30,318 bases of DNA from an uncultured Mediterraneibacter sp. (GCF_934309415.1 NZ_CAKRDI010000035.1:1-30318), one strand, 5' to 3'; counted from the stretch's first letter, positions 15,953 through 24,816 are shown. Notes: generated by a model from the letters alone, not told the origin. Numbers and translations are program-made.

Positions 15953-15990
15953 CGTTGCTTTACAGCACAGTTATGCTGTAAACAGCAACG
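15953..15990. repeat. GTTACTG hairpin family, copy 2
   Basis: CGTTGCT with AGCAACG (outer) and TTACAGCA with TGCTGTAA (inner), separated by a two-base bulge, around a CAGTTA loop. The ten bases before it, GGTGAGATAC, match those adjoining copy 1 on the opposite strand. It is about 90 bp before the jetA start codon and should be transcribed in the jet leader. Confidence 0.7.
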
Positions 15991-16081
15991 ATCAGAACAA
16001 ATGGGACATTGCTTTTTTCTTTTTGTATCTAAACATTTATTTACTGTACATTTTAGAAAATGCAAGAAACAAGGAGAGAAA

Positions 16082-17449
16082 ATGCAGTTACGTTTGGAAA
16101 TCCCGGATACGTTCTGGAGTTTATTCCGGTCGGTGAACCGGGACATATATATTGATTCGTTATTATGTATTAATCAGGAGTATGAATACAGTAATTATTT
16201 CCTGACGAAAGAACTCTGTCTGCAGGTGCTGAGTGACCAGAATGCACAGAAGCGGATTCAGCTGGAACGGGAAGAATCAGAGACAGAATTTGATCTTCTG
16301 GAGACGCCGGCATCCCGTATTCTGAACTGGCTGATACGGACAGGGTGGCTGAAGAAAATCGAAGATTACACAGAGCTGACGACAAACATTGTAATCCCAG
16401 ATTATGCGGCCATTTTTATTGGAGCATTTGAAAGACTGTCTTCGGACGAAATTGAAGAGACAGATGTTTATATTCAGAATGTCTATGCCACATTATATTC
16501 TTTCAGAAATGATCCGAGAGTGAATCTGAGCATGCTCCGGACAGCGCTTATAAATACAAGAAAGCTGAATAAAGCATTGCAGGATATGCTGCATAATATG
16601 GATAAGTTCTTTGAACGTCTGCTGGATAAGAAGACGTATGGAGAGCTTCTGAAAGAGCATCTGGAAGGTTATGTGGAAGAAGTGGTACGAAAGAAATATC
16701 ACATTCTTAAGACGTCAGATAACTTTTATATTTATAAAATGGACATCAAGAAATGTCTCCGTGAGATGCGGGAGGATGATGAATGGATCGAGCGGGTTCG
16801 TGCAAAAGCAAAGGCATCGGGAGATGAAAAAGAAGATGTCCTGGAGCTGCTGGATCTGATCGAAAGAGGATTTGATGATATTGAGCATCGAATTACAAAT
16901 ATGGACAAAGAGCATACGAAGTACGTTCGTGCAACGGTTACAAGACTTAATTATCTGCTCAGCGGAGAGACAGATACGAAAGGTCTGGTTGTTCAGTTAT
17001 TGAATAAGATCGCGGCAGAGGAAGGCGAAACACAGGATGAGATGCTGCGGTCGGCAGCAGGTAAGATGAATCTGTCCTATCTGGAAATTCTGTCTGAAAA
17101 ATCTCTGTATAAGAGAAGGAAAAGCAGAAAAGATTTTATCAGTCAAATGGAACCGGAGGATGAAACAGAAGATCTTGACCGGGAAGAAGTACTGAAGATG
17201 AACCGGATTCAGGTGCGTTACAGTAAAGCGCAGATTGAAGATTTCATTCAGTCTCATATGAAAGATGATGTGATGAGTGCGAGAGAAATCAAAGATATGA
17301 ACGAAGAAGATTTTGAAAAACTGATTCTGGCCTATGATTACAGTACCCGTAGAAACAGTAAATATGCGGCTGTGAATGAGACGGAAGAATTTGTGGAAAA
17401 TGGAAAGTATGTGTATCCGGATCTGAAATTTATGCAGCGGAGCAGATAG
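16082..17449 (+). CDS. jetA: Wadjet system protein JetA (kleisin-like, DUF5716)
   Basis: A 455-residue protein starting at ATG 16082, which has AAGGAGAG 5 nt upstream. An in-frame extension to 15842 runs through the promoter and hairpins and is rejected. JetA is the MukF/kleisin-like subunit that bridges the SMC ATPase heads. N-terminal winged-helix-like segments (FWSLFRSVNRDIYIDSLLCIN; SRILNWLIRTGWLKKIEDY) are followed by a helical middle and an acidic, charged C-terminal third. I assign it by size, composition and its place before jetB, jetC and jetD; it resembles the DUF5716 type rather than DUF3375. The subtype is not settled. Confidence 0.85.
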   Translation: MQLRLEIPDTFWSLFRSVNRDIYIDSLLCINQEYEYSNYFLTKELCLQVLSDQNAQKRIQLEREESETEFDLLETPASRILNWLIRTGWLKKIEDYTELTTNIVIPDYAAIFIGAFERLSSDEIEETDVYIQNVYATLYSFRNDPRVNLSMLRTALINTRKLNKALQDMLHNMDKFFERLLDKKTYGELLKEHLEGYVEEVVRKKYHILKTSDNFYIYKMDIKKCLREMREDDEWIERVRAKAKASGDEKEDVLELLDLIERGFDDIEHRITNMDKEHTKYVRATVTRLNYLLSGETDTKGLVVQLLNKIAAEEGETQDEMLRSAAGKMNLSYLEILSEKSLYKRRKSRKDFISQMEPEDETEDLDREEVLKMNRIQVRYSKAQIEDFIQSHMKDDVMSAREIKDMNEEDFEKLILAYDYSTRRNSKYAAVNETEEFVENGKYVYPDLKFMQRSR

Positions 17450-17484
17450 GTTATTATTTGCAGCTATGCTGTGAACAGTAACCT
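17448..17484 (+). repeat. GTTACTG hairpin family, copy 3, between jetA and jetB
   Basis: AGGTTATTATTTGCAGC (17448-17464) folds on GCTGTGAACAGTAACCT (17468-17484), with wobble pairs, one mismatch and a three-base loop. It starts within the jetA stop codon and ends 4 nt before the jetB ribosome binding site. In the mRNA it would separate the two cistrons and could set their stability or relative translation. Confidence 0.65.
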
Positions 17485-17502
17485 AAATAGAAGGAGGCTT
17501 AC

Positions 17503-18147
17503 ATGATAGAATACTATGATGTACTGAATGATGAGGAAAAGGATGAGATGCAAGAGATCATCCAGATGCTCTTCAGACAGACATTTCTTTTGGAGAAAAA
17601 GTATGACCGCCGGACCGGACGTATGGTTTCGACGGCAGAATATAAATTTGCGGACAGGCACATTGGATTTTTGAAAGAATATTTTCAGGTGGCGGGAATC
17701 CGGCTTCGCCAGAACGCACATATGGGACTGATTTACATTCAGGAAGAAGCGTTATGGGGAGAAAAATTATCCAGACTGGCAACAATCTATGTGCTGGTAT
17801 TGAAAATACTCTATGATGAACAGATGGCATCCGTTTCTTCCAGTAACCATGTAGTGGTGACACTGGGAATGATCAACGGAAAGGCCGGAGAATTTCATGT
17901 ACTGCGTGGAATCCCATCTTTGACGGAGATGCGCCGGACGATCGCATTATTGAAAAAATATCAGGTTCTGGAACCACTGGATGTACTGGAAGAACTGGAC
18001 GAGACGACAAGAATGGTCATCTATCCATGTATCAACACAGTACTTGTGGGAGATGACGTCAGAGAACTTTTGAATACATTCAGTGAGGAGGAATACAGTG
18101 GAGACGAAACAGCAGTTCAAGGCACTATCGAAGATATGCCTGAATAA
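17503..18147 (+). CDS. jetB: Wadjet system protein JetB (MukE-like, DUF4194)
   Basis: A 214-residue protein equivalent to MukE/MksE, which binds the kleisin JetA and helps the complex engage DNA. It has the two winged-helix pattern of DUF4194: YYDVLNDEEKDEMQEIIQMLFRQTFLLEKK, a middle IYVLVLKILYDEQM, and PSLTEMRRTIALLKKYQVLEPL. The upstream AAGGAGG with 5-nt spacing is the strongest ribosome binding site in the operon. Its last 50 bases overlap the jetC start, so translation is coupled. A JetABCD complex needs several JetB per SMC dimer in known systems, which fits the strong site, though that link is inference. Confidence 0.87.
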   Translation: MIEYYDVLNDEEKDEMQEIIQMLFRQTFLLEKKYDRRTGRMVSTAEYKFADRHIGFLKEYFQVAGIRLRQNAHMGLIYIQEEALWGEKLSRLATIYVLVLKILYDEQMASVSSSNHVVVTLGMINGKAGEFHVLRGIPSLTEMRRTIALLKKYQVLEPLDVLEELDETTRMVIYPCINTVLVGDDVRELLNTFSEEEYSGDETAVQGTIEDMPE

Positions 18148-21100
18148 CTGGCATTATATTGACAGAAAAATATTAAGCTTCAACGAAGGAATCAACTTCT
18201 TTACAGGGCATTCCGGCAGTGGAAAATCCACTGTGATCGATGCCATGCAGATTGTTCTGTATGCGAATACAGACGGCAGGGGTTTCTTTAATAAAGCGGC
18301 GGCTGATGATTCAGACCGTTCTCTGATCGAATACCTGCGCGGAATGGTAAATATCGGGGAAAACAATGAGTCACAGTATCTGAGAAATAAAAATTTCTCC
18401 AGTACGATCGTACTGGAATTTACAGAGACAGAAAGCAGACAGAAGCAGTGTGTCGGTGTTGTGTTTGACGTGGAGACAGCGACAAATGAGATCAGCAGAC
18501 TATTCTTCTGGCATAAAGGCGGACTTCTGGAAAATGATTATCGTGCGGACAAGCGCTGTCTTACTACGATTGAGATAAGAGAATATCTGCAGAGAAATTT
18601 TGCACAGACAGACTATTATTGCGGACCGAGCAATGAACGTTTCAGAAAACAGCTCTATGACATTTATCTCGGTGGTCTGGATGTGGAAAAATTTCCAAGA
18701 CTGTTCAAACGTGCGATTCCGTTCAAGATGAACATCAAACTGGAAGATTTCGTGAAGGAATATATTTGCATGGAGCAGGATATCCATATCGAAGATCTTC
18801 AGGAAAGTGTTATGCAGTATGGCAGAATGAGAAGCAAGATTGAAGAAACTTCTAAGGAAATCAGCTATCTGAAAGAGATTCAGCAGCAGTATGAAGAATA
18901 TCAGAAGAAGATGGCTGAGGTGGAAAACTGTGATTATCAGATCAGCAAACTTGAAATTCTTCAGATGCAGGGAAAACTTCAGGAATTGCAGGACAAGGCA
19001 GAACTGAGCGGACGGGAGCTGGCACAGCAGGAACAGTCCAAAGCAGAACTGGAAAGAAAGCAGGTAGAAGTACAGCAGCAGTACGAAGAGATTCTTCTGC
19101 GAATTGCGAACAGTGGTTATTCTGCGCTTGAAAAAGAACTGGAAAATGTCAATGAAGTGCTGGAACATCTGCAGGTCAGCCGTGCAAAATGGCAGAGAAC
19201 ATCTGCGGCACTGAAAGCCTGGAAGGATGAGGAAGTAACACCAAATCAGACTATCTGGGACATTGAAAAATTTGAAAAAGGTTCGATCGAGGAAGAAGTT
19301 CTGGAGCGCCTGAAGGAAAGTCTTTCTGAATTACGGGGAGAACTGAGTGATGACCTGAAAGATACAGAGGCAAAACTTCGTTCTATTAAGAAGGAAGAGA
19401 AGAATGCCCGCGAAGAATTAAAGGAACTGAAGCAGGGACGTAAAGCATATCCTTCTGAAGTGGAAGAAGCAAAATATGAACTGCGTACCCGTCTGCAGGA
19501 GCGTTGTGGTAAACTGGTTCCGGTACAGATTCTGGCAGATCTTCTGGATATTAAAGACGAGAAATGGCACAACGCAGTAGAAGGTTATATGGGTAATAAT
19601 AAGCTTCTTCTTGTTGTGGAGCCGAAGTATGTAAAAGATGCACTGGAAATTTATCAGGGAATGGACAAGAAGAAATTCTTCCGCGCAGCCGTTCTCGATA
19701 CAGAGAAAGTACTGCAGAGTGATAAGAAAGCGAAAGCCGGATCACTGGCAGAAGAAGTACTGGCAAAGGAAGACTATGTCAGAGCTTATATTGATTTCTT
19801 CCTTGGAAATGTAATCAAGTGTGAAGACATTGAAGAACTAAGACAGCAGACGATTGGAATTACAGCAGACTGTATGCTGTATCAGGGATACCGTCTGCAG
19901 CATATCAATCCGGAAAGTTATACAAGACGTGCTTATATTGGTGAGAGAAGTATGCAGCAGAGAATCCGTCAGTTAGAGAAACAGTGTGATGATCTTCAGA
20001 AAGAAAGAATGCCGTTGCAGGCGGTGAAAGAGCAGCTTCAGAAAGTACTTGAACTGGAATATCTGTCACAGCCGGTGGAAGAGTATCTGACATGGAAGAA
20101 AGAGATTGAAGAGATTCAGAAGAAAGAACGGCAGAAGATCCAGCTTCAGGAGGAGATGAAGAAACTTCAGGAAGAATCTGTATCTGTATGGGAAGAGAAG
20201 AAAAAAGAGCTCGCTCAGAAACAGGACGTTTTAAAGAATGAAATCGAAGATCTGAAGAAGAAAATCTGGAAGAATCAGGAGAATATAGAACATGATCAGA
20301 AACTTTATCTGAATATCAGTGAAGAACTGAAGGAAAAGGAAAGAGTTTTTGTCAGAGAAGACAACAGAGAGCTGGAATTCCTCCGTTATATGGAGTCTAC
20401 AAGATCTTCTAATTATGAGCGCTTAAAGCAGAAGAGAACTGCGGACAGACTTCCATTAGAAAATGAAAAAACGCAGGCGTATGATAAGCTGGTGGACAGA
20501 AGAACTATCTATCTTAAGCTTTATCCGAATCGTTCATTTTCAGCAACGATTCATGAAAACGCACCGTATGATAAGCTGTTAAATGAATTGCAGTGTGATG
20601 AACTGGAAGACTTCAAACTGGCAGCAAAAGAACAGGCGAAGTCAGCAGTAGAACATTTCAAGGATGACTTTGTTTTCAAAATCAGAAGTGCGATCCGTGA
20701 AGCTTATCAGAGGAAGGATGAGCTGAACCGGATTATCAGTAAGCTTGATTTTGGTAAGGACAAATATCAGTTTGTAATTACAAAGAATAAAGGACCGGAT
20801 GGAAAATATTATAAAATGTTCATGGATGATGCATTGAGCATTGACCCGTCTCAGTTATCCCAGTCGATGGATAATCAGATGAATCTGTTTACCATGGAGC
20901 ATGAAGAAGAGTATGGGGATATGATGAATGAACTCATTGATCTTTTCATTCTGCCAGAGGATGCAACGCGGGAGGAACAGGAAGAAGCAAAGAAGAATAT
21001 GGAGAAGTATGCGGATTACCGTACTTATCTGTCCTTTGATATGCAGCAGATCATTCATGGTGAAAAAGATATGAAGATCGGACTGAGTAAGATGATCAAG

Positions 21101-21448
21101 AAAAACTCCGGTGGAGAGGGACAGAACCCGTTGTATATCGCACTGCTGGCAAGTTTTGCACAGGTGTACAGAATTAATCTTGCACCAAAGATCCGAAGAC
21201 CATCTACTATTCGTCTGGTTGTGCTGGATGAAGCATTCTCCAAGATGGATGCAGAGAAAGTGGCAAGTTGTATTTCACTGATCCGTGGTCTTGGCTTCCA
21301 GGCGATCATCAGTGCGACAAATGACAAGATCCAGAACTACCTGGAGAATGTAGACAAAACATTTGTATATGCAAACCCGAATAAGAAACACATATCCATT
21401 CAGGAATTTGAACGAGTGGAGTATGATCAGTTGCAGGTTGAGGAGTAA
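18098..21448 (+). CDS. jetC: Wadjet system SMC-like ATPase JetC
   Basis: A 1116-residue MukB/SbcC-like SMC ATPase, the motor that extrudes DNA loops to sense small circular DNA. GTG 18098 is chosen because AGGAGG stands 6 nt upstream; an earlier in-frame GTG at 18083 lies before that site. Walker A GHSGSGKST is at residues 37-45. Near the C-terminus are the signature NSGGEGQNPLY, Walker B VVLDEAF and D-loop SKMD. Two long Glu/Lys/Gln-rich coiled coils flank a hinge-like region at about 465-620 (RCGKLVPVQILADLLDIKDEKW onward begins it). All ATPase motifs are intact. jetD follows after 3 bp. Confidence 0.92.
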   Translation: METKQQFKALSKICLNNWHYIDRKILSFNEGINFFTGHSGSGKSTVIDAMQIVLYANTDGRGFFNKAAADDSDRSLIEYLRGMVNIGENNESQYLRNKNFSSTIVLEFTETESRQKQCVGVVFDVETATNEISRLFFWHKGGLLENDYRADKRCLTTIEIREYLQRNFAQTDYYCGPSNERFRKQLYDIYLGGLDVEKFPRLFKRAIPFKMNIKLEDFVKEYICMEQDIHIEDLQESVMQYGRMRSKIEETSKEISYLKEIQQQYEEYQKKMAEVENCDYQISKLEILQMQGKLQELQDKAELSGRELAQQEQSKAELERKQVEVQQQYEEILLRIANSGYSALEKELENVNEVLEHLQVSRAKWQRTSAALKAWKDEEVTPNQTIWDIEKFEKGSIEEEVLERLKESLSELRGELSDDLKDTEAKLRSIKKEEKNAREELKELKQGRKAYPSEVEEAKYELRTRLQERCGKLVPVQILADLLDIKDEKWHNAVEGYMGNNKLLLVVEPKYVKDALEIYQGMDKKKFFRAAVLDTEKVLQSDKKAKAGSLAEEVLAKEDYVRAYIDFFLGNVIKCEDIEELRQQTIGITADCMLYQGYRLQHINPESYTRRAYIGERSMQQRIRQLEKQCDDLQKERMPLQAVKEQLQKVLELEYLSQPVEEYLTWKKEIEEIQKKERQKIQLQEEMKKLQEESVSVWEEKKKELAQKQDVLKNEIEDLKKKIWKNQENIEHDQKLYLNISEELKEKERVFVREDNRELEFLRYMESTRSSNYERLKQKRTADRLPLENEKTQAYDKLVDRRTIYLKLYPNRSFSATIHENAPYDKLLNELQCDELEDFKLAAKEQAKSAVEHFKDDFVFKIRSAIREAYQRKDELNRIISKLDFGKDKYQFVITKNKGPDGKYYKMFMDDALSIDPSQLSQSMDNQMNLFTMEHEEEYGDMMNELIDLFILPEDATREEQEEAKKNMEKYADYRTYLSFDMQQIIHGEKDMKIGLSKMIKKNSGGEGQNPLYIALLASFAQVYRINLAPKIRRPSTIRLVVLDEAFSKMDAEKVASCISLIRGLGFQAIISATNDKIQNYLENVDKTFVYANPNKKHISIQEFERVEYDQLQVEE

Positions 21449-21451
21449 AAT

Positions 21452-22675
21452 ATGGAATATCTGCTGAGACTTCTGATTGATAAGATTGAGGGCAGTGAAA
21501 ATCAGTGGCGACCGGGAGTGGTTGGAGGAAAAAGTCTGTCGAATAAGGATGGCAGTTTGTATGATACAAAAAAGCATCTGAAGTCAGACGTGGTGAAAGA
21601 GGCAAAAGAGCTTGAAAAGATTGGAATCGTGAAAATTGACTGGGTGCCTGGATATAGAGACAAAGATATTCAGGCACTTAAGTACCGGCAGGAAGATATT
21701 CCAAAGATTTATAAACTTTATCGAGAGAATGTAGATTCACAATTTCAGACGAGAGCTGAACTTGTAGAAGAATATCGCAAAGAGATAAAGGAAGAACTGT
21801 CAGTTTTAAGAACGAATTGGATTAAAGATTACTATCAGGATCTTTTGAATGCATGTGAAGGGAAAAATATACAGAAGGTAACATTGAAAAAATATCAAAA
21901 TCAATTTCGTGACAGAAAATTATGCTGGCGTGGAATCGATCAATTAGAAGAGCCAATTTACAAGCGAATGTTCAGTAAAAAATATCTGAGAGATACCAAG
22001 GTGTTTGAAAAGAAATATCAGAAGCATGTAGTAGCAATAGCAAGAGAATATGCGGAAGAGTTAGTAGATGATGCCATGAATGATTCAGAAGTTTTATCCA
22101 ACCTTCTGATTGAGGATTATGCACAGGAACTGGCGATAAAGGGACCACTTCATATGAGCTGGTCGGACGGGACATTGGTGAAAAATGAAGAGTGGCGTTA
22201 TGGAAATGTCCTGAACAGTGATACACTGCGTTATGCACAGATTGAAGATAAACAACCGGAAATCAAAAAAGTAATTACGGTTGAAAACAAAGCAAATTAC
22301 ATGATGATGCCTTTTGAAGAACATACTTTATATATTTTTACTCATGGATTTTTCAGTCCGAAGGAAAGTAGATTTTTGCAGAAAGTGAACCGGGTTCTTG
22401 AAAATGCAGGAACAGAATTTTATCACAGCGGAGATTTGGATTATGGTGGAATTAAGATTTTTCAGTACATTCAGAAAAATATTTTCCCAAAACTGAAACC
22501 ATATCAGATGGACGTGGAAACATATGAGAAGTATAAAGATTATGCAGAAGATCTGGAAAAAACCACAATAGAAAAGTTAAAAAAACTCGAAATTAAAGAA
22601 TCCGCACTTCAGAAACTGGCACAGAAGATAATTGATGAGGGAAGGGGAATAGAACAGGAGAGTTTTCTGTTATAA
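21452..22675 (+). CDS. jetD: Wadjet system nuclease JetD (Toprim, DUF3322/DUF2220)
   Basis: A 407-residue topoisomerase VI-A-like nuclease that cuts the circular DNA trapped by JetABC. The N-terminal DUF3322-type region contains HLKSDVVKEAKELEKIGIVKIDWVPGYRDKDI. The C-terminal Toprim (DUF2220) part has Glu278 in ITVENKANY and the DxD acidic pair Asp328/Asp330 in YHSGDLDYGGIKIF, the metal-binding residues expected. The ribosome binding site GAGGAG is made from the last jetC codons. With all catalytic residues present and no frameshift in the four genes, the system looks functional. Confidence 0.9.
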   Translation: MEYLLRLLIDKIEGSENQWRPGVVGGKSLSNKDGSLYDTKKHLKSDVVKEAKELEKIGIVKIDWVPGYRDKDIQALKYRQEDIPKIYKLYRENVDSQFQTRAELVEEYRKEIKEELSVLRTNWIKDYYQDLLNACEGKNIQKVTLKKYQNQFRDRKLCWRGIDQLEEPIYKRMFSKKYLRDTKVFEKKYQKHVVAIAREYAEELVDDAMNDSEVLSNLLIEDYAQELAIKGPLHMSWSDGTLVKNEEWRYGNVLNSDTLRYAQIEDKQPEIKKVITVENKANYMMMPFEEHTLYIFTHGFFSPKESRFLQKVNRVLENAGTEFYHSGDLDYGGIKIFQYIQKNIFPKLKPYQMDVETYEKYKDYAEDLEKTTIEKLKKLEIKESALQKLAQKIIDEGRGIEQESFLL

Positions 22676-22690
22676 AATGTTAAAGGATAA

Positions 22691-22753
22691 GTTACTGTGT
22701 CAATTTGCATTGATATAATTCATTGTTGGTTGCAGTGAGTTTTAAACAGTAAT
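22691..22753. repeat. Diverged GTTACTG hairpin, possible copy 4
   Basis: GTTACTG (22691-22697) and CAGTAAT (22747-22753, preceded by AAA) keep the ends of the family, but the interior is longer and pairs poorly. It lies just after jetD, so copies bracket and punctuate the jet operon. No terminator T-run follows jetD. Confidence 0.4.
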
Positions 22754-22812
22754 ATAAAGATCTTTATGAACTTTAAGAGATATTTCAATTTATAAACGGG
22801 AGGAAACAGGAA

Positions 22813-23406
22813 ATGAAATTAATGATTGCGTCAGACATTCACGGATCAGCACTTTACTGTGAGCAGATGTTAGAGGCATATAAGAGAGAGGGAGCAGAAA
22901 AATTATTATTATTGGGAGATATTCTCTATCATGGACCGAGAAATGATCTGCCGGAAGGTTATGCACCGAAAAAGGTAATTGCGATGCTCAATCCGATGAA
23001 AAAAGAACTTCTTTGCGTGAGAGGAAACTGTGATACAGAGGTAGACCAGATGGTGTTAGAGTTTCCAATTCTGGCAGATTACTGCTATCTGAATCTGGCA
23101 GGAGATCCAGTAGAAGAGAATAGTGATGTTACAATATTTGCAACACATGGACATATATACAATCCACATAATCTTCCGATGTTAAAAGATGGAGATATTT
23201 TATTGAATGGACATACACATATCCCGGCATGTGAGGAGATTTTAGATATGAATGGCAGTACTTATCAGTATCTGAATCCAGGTTCTGTGTCTATTCCAAA
23301 AGAGAATTCTGAACACAGTTACATGATTTATGAAAACGGTGTATTCACATGGAAGAATCTTGCCGGAGAGGAGTATAAGGCATGGAAGACCGCTTCGCAC
23401 TCTTAA
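22813..23406 (+). CDS. yfcE: YfcE-type metallophosphodiesterase
   Basis: A 197-residue calcineurin-like metallophosphoesterase of the YfcE family, which hydrolyses artificial phosphodiesters and whose natural substrate is not settled. The metal-binding motifs are complete: SDIHG (Asp8, His10), LGDIL (Asp36), GNCD (Asn72), THGH (His112, His114) and GHTH (His134, His136). It is cytoplasmic, with no signal peptide. GGGAGGAAACAGGAA precedes the ATG. The last 25 bases overlap the start of the NYN-LOTUS gene, suggesting coupled translation and perhaps a shared role in RNA or nucleotide turnover. Confidence 0.9.
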   Translation: MKLMIASDIHGSALYCEQMLEAYKREGAEKLLLLGDILYHGPRNDLPEGYAPKKVIAMLNPMKKELLCVRGNCDTEVDQMVLEFPILADYCYLNLAGDPVEENSDVTIFATHGHIYNPHNLPMLKDGDILLNGHTHIPACEEILDMNGSTYQYLNPGSVSIPKENSEHSYMIYENGVFTWKNLAGEEYKAWKTASHS

Positions 23407-24401
23407 TTGATGCGGATAACGTATCTGCAAAATACATTAAGCCAATCCTGGATGAGCTGTCTAAGTACGGAAATGTAACTTACAAGCGAATCTATGGAGA
23501 CTGGACAAAGACAAATAATGCAAGCTGGAAGGAAGAACTTCTTCAGAATTCTATTACTCCAATTCAGCAGTTCAGCTATACGCACGGAAAGAATTCTACG
23601 GATTCAGCAATGATTATTGATGCAATGGATATGCTCTATACAAGTGAGCTGGAAGGATTTTGTCTTGTATCCAGTGACAGTGATTTCACAAAACTTGCAA
23701 GCCGCCTCAGGGAGAGCGGCAAGATGGTAATTGGTATGGGGGAAGATAAGACACCATTACCATTTAGAAAAGCGTGTGATATTTTTACTGTTCTTGAAGT
23801 GCTTCTGGAAGATAATACGATGGATAAGGATGAGAATGAAGGAAAACCCCATCATTCACACGTATTTGGACGAAACCAGAAAAAGAATTCAGGTTCTTCA
23901 TCCTCCTCACAGAATGGAAAAGGTTCGAAAGAAAAGATTGAGAAAGTATCGAAGGAAAAAATCGAGGAAGCAGTTGTTAAGATTATTACAGAAAATCAGA
24001 ACAATGACAGAGAAACCGGGCTTGGAGAAGTTGGAAGCCGTCTGGTGAAACTTTATCCGGATTTCGATGTGCGTCGTTATGGATACAGTCTGCTTTCGAA
24101 GTTCCTTGAAGCACTTCCGAAACTGAAACTGATTCAGGAAGGAACGAAAGTTTCTGTAACTCTGTATGAAGATAAGAGTAAGAAAGAGATGCTGGAAGAA
24201 TACATTATCCAGCAGATTCAGATGACAGGAAAGCAGGGGATTTCGCTTGGAACTCTTGGTAATCGAATCAGAATTCAGTTTGGGGACTTTAAAGTAAGAG
24301 ATTATGGATTCTCTCAGTTTAAACAGTATATTCAAAGCTTCCCGAATGTAGAGTTGATTGAGGATGGAGAGCGTACACGGGCGGTGTATGTGGAAGATTA
24401 G
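23382..24401 (+). CDS. NYN-domain putative RNase with two LOTUS/OST-HTH domains
   Basis: A 339-residue protein. Residues 1-150 are an NYN/PIN-like nuclease domain of the LabA/DUF88 group with acidic residues Asp10, Asp12, Asp74, Asp99 and Asp101 (LLIDADN, NSTDSAM, VSSDSDFTKL). A charged serine-rich linker follows at about 160-185. Two LOTUS (OST-HTH) repeats then run from about 185-262 (FDVRRYGYSLLSKFLEALPK) and 268-337 (FKVRDYGFSQFKQYIQSFPN). LOTUS domains bind RNA, including G-quadruplex RNA, in studied proteins. The RNase function and its target are inferred. Its ATG lies within yfcE. Confidence 0.85.
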   Translation: MEDRFALLIDADNVSAKYIKPILDELSKYGNVTYKRIYGDWTKTNNASWKEELLQNSITPIQQFSYTHGKNSTDSAMIIDAMDMLYTSELEGFCLVSSDSDFTKLASRLRESGKMVIGMGEDKTPLPFRKACDIFTVLEVLLEDNTMDKDENEGKPHHSHVFGRNQKKNSGSSSSSQNGKGSKEKIEKVSKEKIEEAVVKIITENQNNDRETGLGEVGSRLVKLYPDFDVRRYGYSLLSKFLEALPKLKLIQEGTKVSVTLYEDKSKKEMLEEYIIQQIQMTGKQGISLGTLGNRIRIQFGDFKVRDYGFSQFKQYIQSFPNVELIEDGERTRAVYVED

Positions 24402-24520
24402 AAAAGGGTACAATTTTGATATCCATCTTAGAGAAAGCATTTTCAGACAGGCTCTTGACTTTTTGAGATGGAAGCTATATATATGAAAAGTATTTTGGAT
24501 GGCAATATAAGTCACGAAGG

Positions 24521-24566
24521 AGAATCAGGAATGAAGGCAGAAAGTTTTTATTCCTGATTCTTCTTT
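24521..24566 (+). terminator. Terminator of the yfcE-NYN transcript
   Basis: AGAATCAGGAAT (24521-24532) and ATTCCTGATTCT (24550-24561) form a perfect 12-bp stem with a 17-nt loop followed by TCTTTG. The T-run is short, so termination may be partial. Confidence 0.65.
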
Positions 24567-24816
24567 GTAACAATAAAATAAAAGGTTATCCACATGTTAC
24601 AAACAAAAAAGTCCGATTATCAACAAAAAACACATTGCGTTTTATTTAAAAATCCTATATTCTTAATTCAACTTTCGAAAGTTCAAAAGATGTTATCAGT
24701 CATATGATTCTCATTGATAACAATCATAAAGTTTCAATATTCATAATTCAGAATAAGTTATATTTCCAATAAATTGATAAAGTATGAAAACAAATCTGAA
24801 GAATAAGATTTAATAT

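Larger units (their letters stand above)
15600..16081. other. Leader region of the Wadjet operon
   Basis: There is no convincing protein in these 482 bases. A reading frame in phase with jetA is open from 15842, but the first good ribosome binding site is at 16082. The first 240 bases are AT-rich and unremarkable. The rest carries the palindrome-embedded promoter (15871-15909) and GTTACTG hairpin copy 2 (15953-15990), followed by a T-rich stretch (CTTTTTTCTTTTTG at about 16013-16026). That combination could attenuate transcription before jetA. Confidence 0.5.

Noticed and set aside
15842..16081. N-terminal extension of JetA by 80 residues
   Set aside because: It runs through the promoter and a strong hairpin, is Cys-rich and unlike the family, and has no ribosome binding site, while ATG 16082 has a good one.
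11038..17484. The GTTACTG hairpins as a CRISPR array
   Set aside because: The copies are kilobases apart, vary in sequence and have no regular spacers or cas genes.
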